Assembly (NCBI RefSeq): GCF_017094485.1
Contig: NZ_CP064786.1
Coordinates: 1,426,001-1,490,000 of the forward strand
DNA from: Natranaeroarchaeum sulfidigenes
Lineage (GTDB): Archaea > Halobacteriota > Halobacteria > Halobacteriales > Natronoarchaeaceae
DNA: 64,000 bases
Direction: 5' to 3'
Part shown: one piece after another, positions 51,901-60,094 of the stretch
How positions within the stretch are numbered: position 1 is the stretch's first letter
Layout of the letters: each line of letters begins with the position of its first letter
Notes under the pieces: model-generated
Databases searched by the model: none
Told to the model about the DNA's origin: nothing
Seen by the model: the letters and a program-made list of their open reading frames with translations, nothing else
Program-made: the position numbers and the translations under genes

Positions 51901-54900
51901 TTATTCGTTCCGGGACAATCGCGTACCGACCAGTAGCCCAAGCAGGGCAATCACAGCGACGGTCACGCCAAAGCCAGGCTGGTCATCATCTTCTACAATT
52001 TCATCTTCCGCTGGTTCATCATCTGTCTCTTCTGCTTCTGCGGAGTCATCAGACGCTTCTTCGGAGTCGTCTTCAGTCTCCTCAGTGTCAGCTTCATCTG
52101 CGTCGTCCTCATCTGCTTCCTCCGTTTCATCGCTCTCATCAGTCTCTTCTTCAGTCTCAGCCTCTACGGCCAGAGATGTCTCGACAGCATCGTCATCTGA
52201 GCTGAGAATAAATGTTTGTTCACCATCAGCACCCTCATCTACTTCGCCAGTGAGGGTGATGAACCGCTGTTGATCACGAGAGAGTTCCAGGGTGTCATCA
52301 GCAATCTGGTCACCATCATGCTCAAGCGTGATCGTTTGCTCACCGGTTGTCCCGCCGACATTCTCCACAGCAACCTCTACAGAGACCGTTTCACCAGCAG
52401 CCACACTATCTGGAGCTTCACGGATACTCACCTCGAACTCAGCCGGACCGAGGGACGGAGCACCGCCACCGCCGGCATCGGTTTCGTCATCCTCCTCTGC
52501 AACGAGTGTGAAGTCCTGAATTGAGATCTCTCCCTCAACAAGTGTAACCTCAGAGTCTTGTGCTTCATACTCGTCTTCATCGACTGACACAGTGTATTCG
52601 CCGAGCACCAACTCCGTTTCGTAGAATCCGTCGTCGTCAGTTGAGACGGACTCAACCTCTTCGTCATCTTGGAGGATGCTAATCTGAGCGTCTTCGATCG
52701 GATCTCCATCCTCGCCAATGACTTCACCTTCAAGCGAGCCTGTCGCCAGCTCCAACTCGAACTCCTGCGTTACGGTTTCATCCTCAGTGATTGTGACTTC
52801 GTGGTCTTGTGCTTCGTATCCGTCTTCATCGACGGACACGGTGTACTGGCCAAGGACCAGTTCTGCTTCGTAGGAGCCGTCTTCGTCAGTTGAGACGGAC
52901 TCGACCTCTTCGTCATCTTGGGTGATGCTAACCTCAACCGCTTCAATCACATCTTCGTCTTCATCAAGGACTTCACCTTCAACCGTTCCTGTTGCTAGTT
53001 CCAACTCGAAGTCCTGTGTCACTGTTTCGTCTTCAGTAACTGTGACTTCGTGGTCTTGTGCTTCGTATTCGTCTTCATCGATTGTTACGGTGTATTCGCC
53101 GAGTGGTAACTCTGCTTCGTAGGAGCCGTCTGCGTCAGTTGAGATGGATTCGACCTCTTCGTCGTCTTGGGTGATGCTAATCTGAGCGTCTTCGATCGGA
53201 TCTCTGTCCTCATCAATGGCTTCACCTTCAACCGTTCCTGTCGCTAGTTCCAACTCGAAGTCTTGTGTTACTGTTTCGTTTTCAGTGACTGTGACTTCAT
53301 GACTCGCTTCTTCGTAACCGTTTGCGTTACCTGTCAAGGTGTACTCTCCCGGTGGAAGAGGGGCTTCGTAGTACCCATCAGCTCTCGTCATGAAGGAGTA
53401 GAGGATTTCACCATCCTGTTCAACTTTCACGGTGCTATCCGATAGTTCACCGTTACTATCCTCAAGAACCGTTCCTTTGACTGTTCCTGTCTCTTCCAGA
53501 ACGATGTCTTCTGTCGTTGTTTCACCAGCTTCGACTGTGATCGATGCTATAAGTGTGTTACCGTCTTCTGCATCGACGACGGCAGTGTACTCGCCTTCAC
53601 CGAGGTCAACGTCGTATGTTCCATCTTCAGCACTGTCAACAGACTCCGTGAACACGCCGTCTTGGTATATACTAATAAGAGCACCTCCCATTGTGTTTCT
53701 ATCTTGGTCAGTGACCTCTCCCTCAAGCGTTCCCGTACTCACCGGGGTTGCTTCAAGATCTTGAGTTGTCGTTTCGCCGCTGACCAACGAGACTTCTTCA
53801 CTATCTCCGTCGTGCGTCGCATCAGTAATGCTGACCGTGTACTCACCCTCAGCTATGTCCTGTGAGTAGTGCCCATCTTCATCCGTAGCAGTAATAGACA
53901 CCACAACTCCGTCTTGTTTAATACCAACAAAGATACCTTCTACTGCGTTATCGTCTGCATCAGTCACTTTCCCTGCAATCTCCGCTGCTATTTCCAACTC
54001 AGCGTCTACGGTTGTCGTATCGTCTTCCGAAATACTAACCCTGTGTTCCTCCCCTGCGAACCCGTCTGCCGAGATAGACACGTCATAATCCCCTTCTTCA
54101 ACTTCAACTGCGTAGTTACCCTCTTCGTCAGTCTGAACAGAGCCAACAGATTCAGCATCCTGAAAAATACTGACACGGGCAGCTTCAATCGGCTCACCTT
54201 CTTCATCAGTTACCTCTCCTTCAAGCACACCTGTCTCAAGAGGTTCAAGTTCGAAGTCCTCTGTCGTCGTCGTCTCTTCCTCAATGCTGGTGTCTCTCTC
54301 TTTGCTCGCAAACCCATCTTCATCAATGGACAGTGAGTACTCGCCCTCACCTAGTTCTACTTCGTAGGTACCATCATCGTCAGTCTCGACAGACTCAATG
54401 AAGTCGCCATCCTGAAAGATACCAACCTCAACATTTCCGATCGGATCATCTTCGTTGTCTTTGTCTGTGACTGCCCCTTCAAGCGTCCCAATACTCAGTG
54501 GCGTCGCTTCCAGATCTTGGGTTACAGTTTCTCCTTTTTCTACTGAGAATTTCTTGCTAACGTCCTCAAACTCAGAGTCGGTAATGCTAACTGTATTCTC
54601 TCCTTCTGGAACATCAATCGAGTAGTCCCCATTCTCATCAGTCCGAGTCCCAGTAAATCCGTCTTGTCCCGCAGTGACTCTAACGCCTTCTACTGCATCA
54701 CCATCTTCATCTGTCACCGTTCCCTCGACTACGCCTGCTATTTCGAGTTCAAAATCTTGGGTCCTGTCCTCATCGAGATTCACCGTCGTAAAGTCAGATA
54801 AGAACCCATCCGCGTCAGCCCGGACGTTGTACTCGCCTTCTTCAAGCTCTACTTCATAATTGGCTTCCTCGTCAGTTTGGACACTATCAACGAAATCACC

Positions 54901-56340
54901 GTCTTGAGTAATACTGACACGAGCATCTTCAATTGGCTCGCCTTCTTCATCGGTGACTTCTCCCTCAAGAGTAAGTGATTCTTCAAGCTCGACGTTTTCT
55001 ATCGATGTGGCGTCCTCCTCGATGTTGACAGTCCGCTCTTCAACCTCGAATCCGTCTTTGAATACGGTTGTAGTGTACTCACCTTCCTCTAGTTCAATGT
55101 CGTACTGTCCATCTGCATCAGTCTGAGTGAAATCAACGCTCTCCTGATCATGCTGGACATCAATAGTCGCCCCCTCAAGTGGCTCACCGTCTTCATCAGT
55201 AACTTCCCCTTCGAGCGTACCTGTGGCCAGCGGTTCGAGCTCGAAATTCTTCGTCTCTGACTCATCAAGTGTCACCACTTCGTCGAGGTCTTCATGAACA
55301 CTATCAGAGATCTCAACAGTGTACTCTCCAGTAGGGACTTCGACTTCGTATTCCCCATCCGTGTCGGTCTCAGTTTCCTCTACGGTTTCGCCATCTTCGA
55401 CGAGACTGATGTCAACCCCATCGAGAGCATTGTCATCTGTATCGGTCACTTCCCCATCAAGAGTCACCAATTCTTCCAACTCGAATTCTTCTATCGTTGT
55501 GGCGTCCCCGTCAATAGTGACAGTCCTCTGTTCAAACTGGAATCCGTCTTTAGCTGCGAATACGGTGTACTCACCGTCAGCCAGTTCAATGTCGTACTGT
55601 CCATCTGCATCAGTCCTGACAAAGTCAACTTGCTCCCCATCCTGCTGGATATCAACGAATGCCTCTTCAAGTGATTCACCATCTCGATCGGTGACTTCCC
55701 CTTCGAGCGTTCCAGTACTCAGCTTCGTTGCTTCGAGATCTTCTTCTTTGGTCTCTCCCTTCTCTAAGAATACATCGACACTGCCGCCCTCAAATCTGTA
55801 GTCAGAAACGGTGACTGTATAGTCGCCCTCGGGCACATCAATCGAATACATCCCTTCCTCATCGGTCGAAGTGCTGTAGGATGAACCGTCCTGTTCGGCC
55901 GAAACACTGACATCCTCTATCTCGGTATCGTCTTCATCTTTCACCGTACCCTCGATCGTCGCTGCGGTCTCCAACTCTAAGTTTTGGGTCCTGTCCTCGT
56001 TGAGAGTCACCGTAACTGGGCTCGGGGACAAGAATCCGTCTGCTTCGGCGGCCATGACGTAATCACCTTCTTCTAGTTCGATCTCGTATTCCCCATCTGC
56101 GTCGGTGGGTACCTCAGCAACAAGCTCATCGGTATCATCATCTTGAATAAAAACGTCTGCATCCTCAATGGGGTCATCGCTTTCGTCGACCACGGTGCCG
56201 CTCAGCACATGTTCTGTTGAGTCACTCTCTGCCGCTGCAGGTGAGGCGATTATTGCACCACCCACCATCGCCATGACAACGAATAGAGCGAGTATAGTAA
56301 TACGACACTTTGTTAGTTTTCGTGAAGTTCCAACTGCCAT
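51901..56340 (-). CDS. Giant surface protein: 15 carboxypeptidase-regulatory-like (Ig-fold) repeats, PGF-CTERM
   Basis: 1479 residues from the ATG at 56340 (MAVGTSRKLTKCRITILALF); a signal peptide (about 1-40, ending AAAES) is cleaved. Then come 15 repeats of about 80 residues of the CarboxypepD_reg type, each starting with a (L/V)EG(E/T)V(T/K)D pattern and with (D/E)G-(E/D)Y-T/V-V strands. A CARDB-like domain follows (FEVSIREAPDSVAAGETVSVEVAVENVGG), then an acidic Asp/Glu/Ser/Thr linker and a C-terminal PGFGVTVAVIALLGLLVGTRL, the PGF-CTERM signal processed by archaeosortase A. The product is probably a lipid-anchored cell-surface stalk or adhesin. The repeats make the gene prone to recombination. 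Confidence 0.85.
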   Translation of the reverse strand: MAVGTSRKLTKCRITILALFVVMAMVGGAIIASPAAAESDSTEHVLSGTVVDESDDPIEDADVFIQDDDTDELVAEVPTDADGEYEIELEEGDYVMAAEADGFLSPSPVTVTLNEDRTQNLELETAATIEGTVKDEDDTEIEDVSVSAEQDGSSYSTSTDEEGMYSIDVPEGDYTVTVSDYRFEGGSVDVFLEKGETKEEDLEATKLSTGTLEGEVTDRDGESLEEAFVDIQQDGEQVDFVRTDADGQYDIELADGEYTVFAAKDGFQFEQRTVTIDGDATTIEEFELEELVTLDGEVTDTDDNALDGVDISLVEDGETVEETETDTDGEYEVEVPTGEYTVEISDSVHEDLDEVVTLDESETKNFELEPLATGTLEGEVTDEDGEPLEGATIDVQHDQESVDFTQTDADGQYDIELEEGEYTTTVFKDGFEVEERTVNIEEDATSIENVELEESLTLEGEVTDEEGEPIEDARVSITQDGDFVDSVQTDEEANYEVELEEGEYNVRADADGFLSDFTTVNLDEDRTQDFELEIAGVVEGTVTDEDGDAVEGVRVTAGQDGFTGTRTDENGDYSIDVPEGENTVSITDSEFEDVSKKFSVEKGETVTQDLEATPLSIGTLEGAVTDKDNEDDPIGNVEVGIFQDGDFIESVETDDDGTYEVELGEGEYSLSIDEDGFASKERDTSIEEETTTTEDFELEPLETGVLEGEVTDEEGEPIEAARVSIFQDAESVGSVQTDEEGNYAVEVEEGDYDVSISADGFAGEEHRVSISEDDTTTVDAELEIAAEIAGKVTDADDNAVEGIFVGIKQDGVVVSITATDEDGHYSQDIAEGEYTVSITDATHDGDSEEVSLVSGETTTQDLEATPVSTGTLEGEVTDQDRNTMGGALISIYQDGVFTESVDSAEDGTYDVDLGEGEYTAVVDAEDGNTLIASITVEAGETTTEDIVLEETGTVKGTVLEDSNGELSDSTVKVEQDGEILYSFMTRADGYYEAPLPPGEYTLTGNANGYEEASHEVTVTENETVTQDFELELATGTVEGEAIDEDRDPIEDAQISITQDDEEVESISTDADGSYEAELPLGEYTVTIDEDEYEAQDHEVTVTEDETVTQDFELELATGTVEGEVLDEDEDVIEAVEVSITQDDEEVESVSTDEDGSYEAELVLGQYTVSVDEDGYEAQDHEVTITEDETVTQEFELELATGSLEGEVIGEDGDPIEDAQISILQDDEEVESVSTDDDGFYETELVLGEYTVSVDEDEYEAQDSEVTLVEGEISIQDFTLVAEEDDETDAGGGGAPSLGPAEFEVSIREAPDSVAAGETVSVEVAVENVGGTTGEQTITLEHDGDQIADDTLELSRDQQRFITLTGEVDEGADGEQTFILSSDDDAVETSLAVEAETEEETDESDETEEADEDDADEADTEETEDDSEEASDDSAEAEETDDEPAEDEIVEDDDQPGFGVTVAVIALLGLLVGTRLSRNE

Positions 56341-56769
56341 TACTAATGAACCTGCCGAAAGGTCACGGTGCATCTTACTTATAGATTGTCATGTGAGGAT
56401 AAGGACTATTGCAAAATTTGGCGCTGCTAAATCACTAGACAAAATCGGAACGACTCGACAGAACAAGGCAGTTGAAGCGAGAAACTACGAGTCTTGGACA
56501 TATTGAATAGCACTAACCAAGGGGCCATCCGGCATCGCCCCAACATATCTCGACCGTGAGACCGGCAGTGAACACTTTTACTGAGGCAACCCACCCAATC
56601 AACAGCATCAGATCGCTACCTGACCTCGTATTTTCTTACCTCTCCCTACACTCATCCACGACCGTTCAATTGTATGAGATCCCCCATCTATTCGTCGTAA
56701 AGGTGTTGAATAGAACCTGTTAAACCGCCACCTCTAAATACAGTGATGCTGGAGTCAGTAGTCCGCACA
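56341..56769. other. Spacer with promoters of two divergent genes
   Basis: A CTATAAGTA box (about 56374-56382) can drive the surface-protein gene. A TCTAAATA box at about 56731-56738 lies before the 115-aa gene, as does a similar box at about 62262-62270 before its copy. No other gene is seen. Confidence 0.4.
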
Positions 56770-57117
56770 ATGCCCGTGACCGCTACCCCAACGATCCAGT
56801 ACGAGTGGTCGATTGACGCTGTCGACGCCAATCATGGAGCGCGCTACTCCGGTGGTTCGAGCAAGGAAATGCTGACCTCTCTGTTCGCACTCTGGCTCAA
56901 AGATCAAGGAGACATCTCTGACTGGGAGCAGGCACCCCGGTTCGGCAAAATCGTCCACACATACAGCACCCTTTCCCTACCAATCATCGCTGTCTGGCTC
57001 GGTGTCACCGAACAAACGATTTACGAGGAGCCCGCACCCGGGACCCCACCATTCGAGTTCCGTGGCCCTGATGGTGACTTACTCACACTCGCCCGGGAGT
57101 GCACCGAGTGCCAATAA
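56770..57117 (+). CDS. 115-aa protein, duplicated family, copy 1
   Basis: 115 residues (MPVTATPTIQYEWSIDAVDA...). A segment ALWLKDQGDISDWEQAPRFGKIVHTYSTLSLPIIAVWLGVTEQTIYEEP could hold a helix-turn-helix-like element (VWLGVTEQTIY), but no family is known to me. The start is chosen at the ATG that the copy at 62304 shares, about 32 bases after the TATA box. Copies differ by only a few residues. Two dispersed copies and a fragment suggest it travels with mobile DNA. Confidence 0.6.
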   Translation: MPVTATPTIQYEWSIDAVDANHGARYSGGSSKEMLTSLFALWLKDQGDISDWEQAPRFGKIVHTYSTLSLPIIAVWLGVTEQTIYEEPAPGTPPFEFRGPDGDLLTLARECTECQ

Positions 57118-57128
57118 TCCGGGCGTGC

Positions 57129-57572
57129 TCAGGCAGACTGGTCGCGGAAGCGTTCGATGAGATGATTGAAGCCCTCAGTGGCCTCAAACACGTCGTAGTC
57201 GTCGTCAGCGCCAACAAGGAGGGTTACGTTCCGCTGCTGATCGTTGTTGTCGAGGTCCTTGGCGGCAGCGACGGCGTATGCGTCTCCGATAGATGGGCTG
57301 TACGTGGCTTTCAAATCTGCTGCAGATTCCCAGAGACCATCGATGTTGTACTCGGACACGCCCATCTCTCGGAGGTCGTTGATATGAGCGTCGGCCTGCT
57401 CTCCAGATGCTTCTCGGGCGGCGATGTATCGAAATTCAGCGAGATTGATAGTGGAGACGTACCCATCGAGTTCCCCGTCGTACACTTGATCAAGCCAGCG
57501 TTCGACCTCGCCTGCACCCTGCTCGTCGAACGAAAAGGCAAGCAGTGGTTCGGCATCAAAGACGACAGTCAT
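57129..57572 (-). CDS. PIN-domain toxin (VapC-like)
   Basis: 147 residues. The PIN acidic residues are Asp6 (MTVVFDAEP), Glu46 (INLAEFRY), Asp97 (SIGDAYAVAAAKDL) and an Asp near 125. VapC toxins are Mg-dependent ribonucleases that cut tRNA or other RNA. The ATG overlaps the stop of the AbrB-type gene by four bases, the usual antitoxin-first order. Confidence 0.88.
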   Translation of the reverse strand: MTVVFDAEPLLAFSFDEQGAGEVERWLDQVYDGELDGYVSTINLAEFRYIAAREASGEQADAHINDLREMGVSEYNIDGLWESAADLKATYSPSIGDAYAVAAAKDLDNNDQQRNVTLLVGADDDYDVFEATEGFNHLIERFRDQSA

Positions 57573-57865
57573 TCCTCCTGCTCCGAAACACCGTGTTTCT
57601 CGTCAGTCCTCGTCTTGTCACGCTGTCGCTCTTCACGAAGCCGCTCCGTGGCCGACTTCCCATGGTCCGTTTCTTCAGTTGCGAGTGCGCCTCGAAGTTC
57701 GGATGGCCGTTTGATTGGTTGAACCACAATCTCTCCCGCTTCGTTCTCGACAAATCGGACTCGGCCCGGCGTGTCGATGTTGAGTTTGTCACGAAACTCT
57801 TTGGGGATCGTCGCTTGCCCCTTGCTTGTGACGGTAACAGTCGTCCCGTCTTCTGCATCACTCAT
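57569..57865 (-). CDS. AbrB/SpoVT-type antitoxin (VapB-like)
   Basis: 98 residues. The swapped-hairpin AbrB core VTVTSKGQATIPKEFRDKLNIDTPGRVRFVENEAGEIVVQPI is followed by a charged tail that should bind the PIN toxin. It precedes VapC and overlaps it by four bases. Likely an autorepressor. Confidence 0.88.
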   Translation of the reverse strand: MSDAEDGTTVTVTSKGQATIPKEFRDKLNIDTPGRVRFVENEAGEIVVQPIKRPSELRGALATEETDHGKSATERLREERQRDKTRTDEKHGVSEQEE

Positions 57866-58029
57866 GCGTAATGATTAGGAACGTGTAATACTTTAATCTT
57901 CGTAATATCTTTCTGAAAACCCGACAACGGCCCTGTTTCTCTCACTTGCGAAACTGAACAATACCATCCCTTGCATCGGCCAAAAAACCGCATTTGGAAC
58001 GTCACTTCTCACGAATCGTCCAACAGTCG

Positions 58030-58103
58030 GCCCACATACCGGTGACATCCTCCTCGCCGTAAACGGCGAGGCTTCCCGTACCGCAGGTGGGATATTTGCC
58101 GGT
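58030..58103 (-). ncRNA. Right-end hairpin and probable omega-RNA region of the TnpB element
   Basis: CCTCGCCGT-AA-ACGGCGAGG (58052-58071) is a perfect 9-bp hairpin directly after the tnpB stop. It matches the usual 3' structure of haloarchaeal IS200/IS605 elements, where the guide-bearing RNA is made from the gene end into the flank. Boundaries are approximate. Confidence 0.5.
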
Positions 58104-59354
58104 CTACGACACGACTTGCTCTCTCGTGCGAAACATCCCGCTCTCGCGGTCGAACAAGTATGTCGATGGCTGTGCCACACAGCCGTTACTCCTATCCTCT
58201 CCATGAGGACTCGGAGTTATCTTCTGGCGCATATTCTCCGCCCCATTGCAATCTGCGTTCCCGACCAACTCGCACGACGAGCAGACGTACAACCCACGTT
58301 CGACACGGTTCGACTTCGTGTCGTCACCACACCGTGAACAGGTCTTCGAGGTGTTCCACTCGTTCTCTTTCAGCACCTCAACGCCACGGATCTCGCCTTT
58401 GTATTCGAGGTACTGGTAGATACGGTCAAACGCCCACGAGTGCAACTTCTTGTTGCCGGTCTTCCCCCAATCAGACTCTCGCACGTCTTCAGGCCAACTC
58501 ACCGCGAGTGTACCCACACCGCGTTCGACACACTCGGTGATGATGGTGTCCGTCAACGTGTGGTAGAAGTGCGTCTCGCGGTCTGCGAGTTTTCTACGTG
58601 CCCACATCGACCTCTCCGAGGGGCCGTTTTCACCCTCAGTATCGTACTCAGCACGTTTGAAATAGTGCTTGTCTTCTTTTAGCGAGTTACCGGGGTAGAG
58701 TACGTATTCGTCTGGGAATGCGACTGTGGCGATGTTTTTGATACCGAGGTCGGTACCTGCCACGCCTTCGCCTGCTGAGTCGTTCGTTTCGAGGCTGACG
58801 TTGCAGACGAAGTGTAGTTCCCATTCGTCGCCGTTCCAGACGGCCCGAACGTTCTGCACGCTGTTGACTTTTGAGAGGTCAACGTCGGGTCGTGTCTGGT
58901 ACTCGCAGAGCAGGAAGTCTGACCAATACTCCTTGAGGTTCTTCCCCTTGCTGAGTCGGACGCGGTTGTTCTCGGGATCGTGTTTGAAGCCGTCTTCTTT
59001 GAACGTGACCGTGCTACGGGGGCGTTCGTCGCCGTGTTTGCGGTAGCCGGGCGGATTCGCCTCCTCATCCTTGTGTCGCAGGTCGAACCATGACTGGAAA
59101 GCGTCGGAAAGTTCTTCGATGACTTTCTGACTGGATTGTGCGTTCAGGTCTTTCCAGCATGACTGGTTCTTCATGTACGATTTCAGCACACCCTCGTCTG
59201 GGATTTCACCGGTCTCATTCCAGATGCGGTCGGCTGTCCATCGTGCGACATTCCAGATTTTGGAGGCGGAGTCTCCGAGCGAGTCGAGGCCATCGCAGAC
59301 TTGTCTGTGGTTCTGGATGGAACCAACATAGGTGCGAGTGACCTCAATCGCCAT
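58104..59354 (-). CDS. tnpB: Lone TnpB (IS1341-type) RNA-guided nuclease homologue
   Basis: 416 residues. The RuvC-I Asp is Asp202 (AGTDLGIKNIA). The third Asp is Asp368 (NADCNGAENM). The zinc finger is C339-x2-C342...C358-x2-C361. The second acidic residue, normally Glu in an I-x-E-D-L context, is not at its usual place: the strand reads GTLAVSWPEDV, with Glu289 displaced by two to three residues. TnpA is absent, so it cannot move alone. The N-terminal part is the usual beta-barrel/helical DNA- and RNA-binding region. Confidence 0.85.
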   Translation of the reverse strand: MAIEVTRTYVGSIQNHRQVCDGLDSLGDSASKIWNVARWTADRIWNETGEIPDEGVLKSYMKNQSCWKDLNAQSSQKVIEELSDAFQSWFDLRHKDEEANPPGYRKHGDERPRSTVTFKEDGFKHDPENNRVRLSKGKNLKEYWSDFLLCEYQTRPDVDLSKVNSVQNVRAVWNGDEWELHFVCNVSLETNDSAGEGVAGTDLGIKNIATVAFPDEYVLYPGNSLKEDKHYFKRAEYDTEGENGPSERSMWARRKLADRETHFYHTLTDTIITECVERGVGTLAVSWPEDVRESDWGKTGNKKLHSWAFDRIYQYLEYKGEIRGVEVLKENEWNTSKTCSRCGDDTKSNRVERGLYVCSSCELVGNADCNGAENMRQKITPSPHGEDRSNGCVAQPSTYLFDRESGMFRTREQVVS

Positions 59355-59453
59355 ACATAGCCTATGTAGACAGACTTACTTAATGGTGTGGATTAGCGTT
59401 GAATATCCGGCCTGCCATCGGCGGTGGTCTGTGTAGGAGTTGTCGGATTCACT

Positions 59454-59471
59454 CCCGCCCTGAAGGGCGGG
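59454..59471. mobile_element. Left-end hairpin of the TnpB element
   Basis: CCCGCCCT-GA-AGGGCGGG is a perfect 8-bp hairpin typical of IS200/IS605 left ends. The element would span roughly 58030-59480. Confidence 0.5.
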
Positions 59472-59484
59472 ATTCTCTCCTTGC

Positions 59485-59690
59485 AGGAAGATAGATCGGC
59501 GCGTCGAGCCAGTCTCGCCCGGTAACGATCGCCTCGAACGCGATTTCTGCGTCCTCGGAACTGAGTGCGTCAGGTTTGACGAGCGCTCGGAGCACGATCG
59601 GTGACACTGCCACCTCCGGCGTCTACCAGTCCCTGTAGTTCGGCGAGTGCGGTTGGGACCGTACCCCGATTGATCATAACACGCGCGCAC
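59485..59690 (-). pseudogene. Decayed gene next to the TnpB left end
   Basis: Minus-strand reading gives LVKPDALSSEDAEIAFEA and DWLDAPIYLP, which look coding, broken by stops and at least one frameshift. The remainder probably ended at the element insertion. Not recognised. Confidence 0.35.
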
Positions 59691-59818
59691 ACTTCCACCC
59701 GCCGCCAGACCCACCAACCCCTGGAGAAGACGCACACTATCCCGACGAATGATGTGACGTACTCGCCACTGTACACACCCATCTCGACGAACGGATCAAG
59801 GCCTTCTGGAGCGAGTAG
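59673..59818 (+). pseudogene. Decayed TumE-like C-terminal fragment
   Basis: In one frame, DHNTRAHFHPPPDPPTPGED then HYPDE-stop-CDVLATVHTHLDERIKAFWSE matches residues 100-145 of the TumE-like protein (DHNTRNHLHPPPDAPTPGED). A TGA replaces the Trp codon after DE. The 5' part is missing. Confidence 0.6.
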
Positions 59819-59960
59819 TGAATTGGAGCAGGGGCATGGTGTGCGGTTCTACGGTCGGAAGCGATCATCGCCCGTCAAACGGAACGTAGGACGGCCGACG
59901 AAGACACACCGACGTGAGCAGTTCAGGGGGACTCACAGTACGACCATATCGCGGGAAGAT
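59816..59960. repeat. 145-bp downstream repeat of TumE-like module, copy 2
   Basis: Gapless match to 51661-51805, following the decayed TumE fragment. It implies that a whole module was once duplicated, then decayed here. Confidence 0.6.
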
Positions 59961-60094
59961 CTCTGTGATTCTGATCTCTCTTATTGGCACCAACGCGGCA
60001 AGTTGCGGTCTATTCGCCAACTGGTAGGATGCCCGCAGAAGATACAGAGAATTTGTGAAGCACGAAAAGCGTAGATAGTGTTCGTCGGATAGCT

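Noticed and set aside
51901-56340. Repetitive DNA that could be mistaken for a CRISPR or satellite array
   Set aside because: The repeats are in frame, diverged, about 240 bases long and encode Ig-like domains; there are no short identical repeats with unique spacers.
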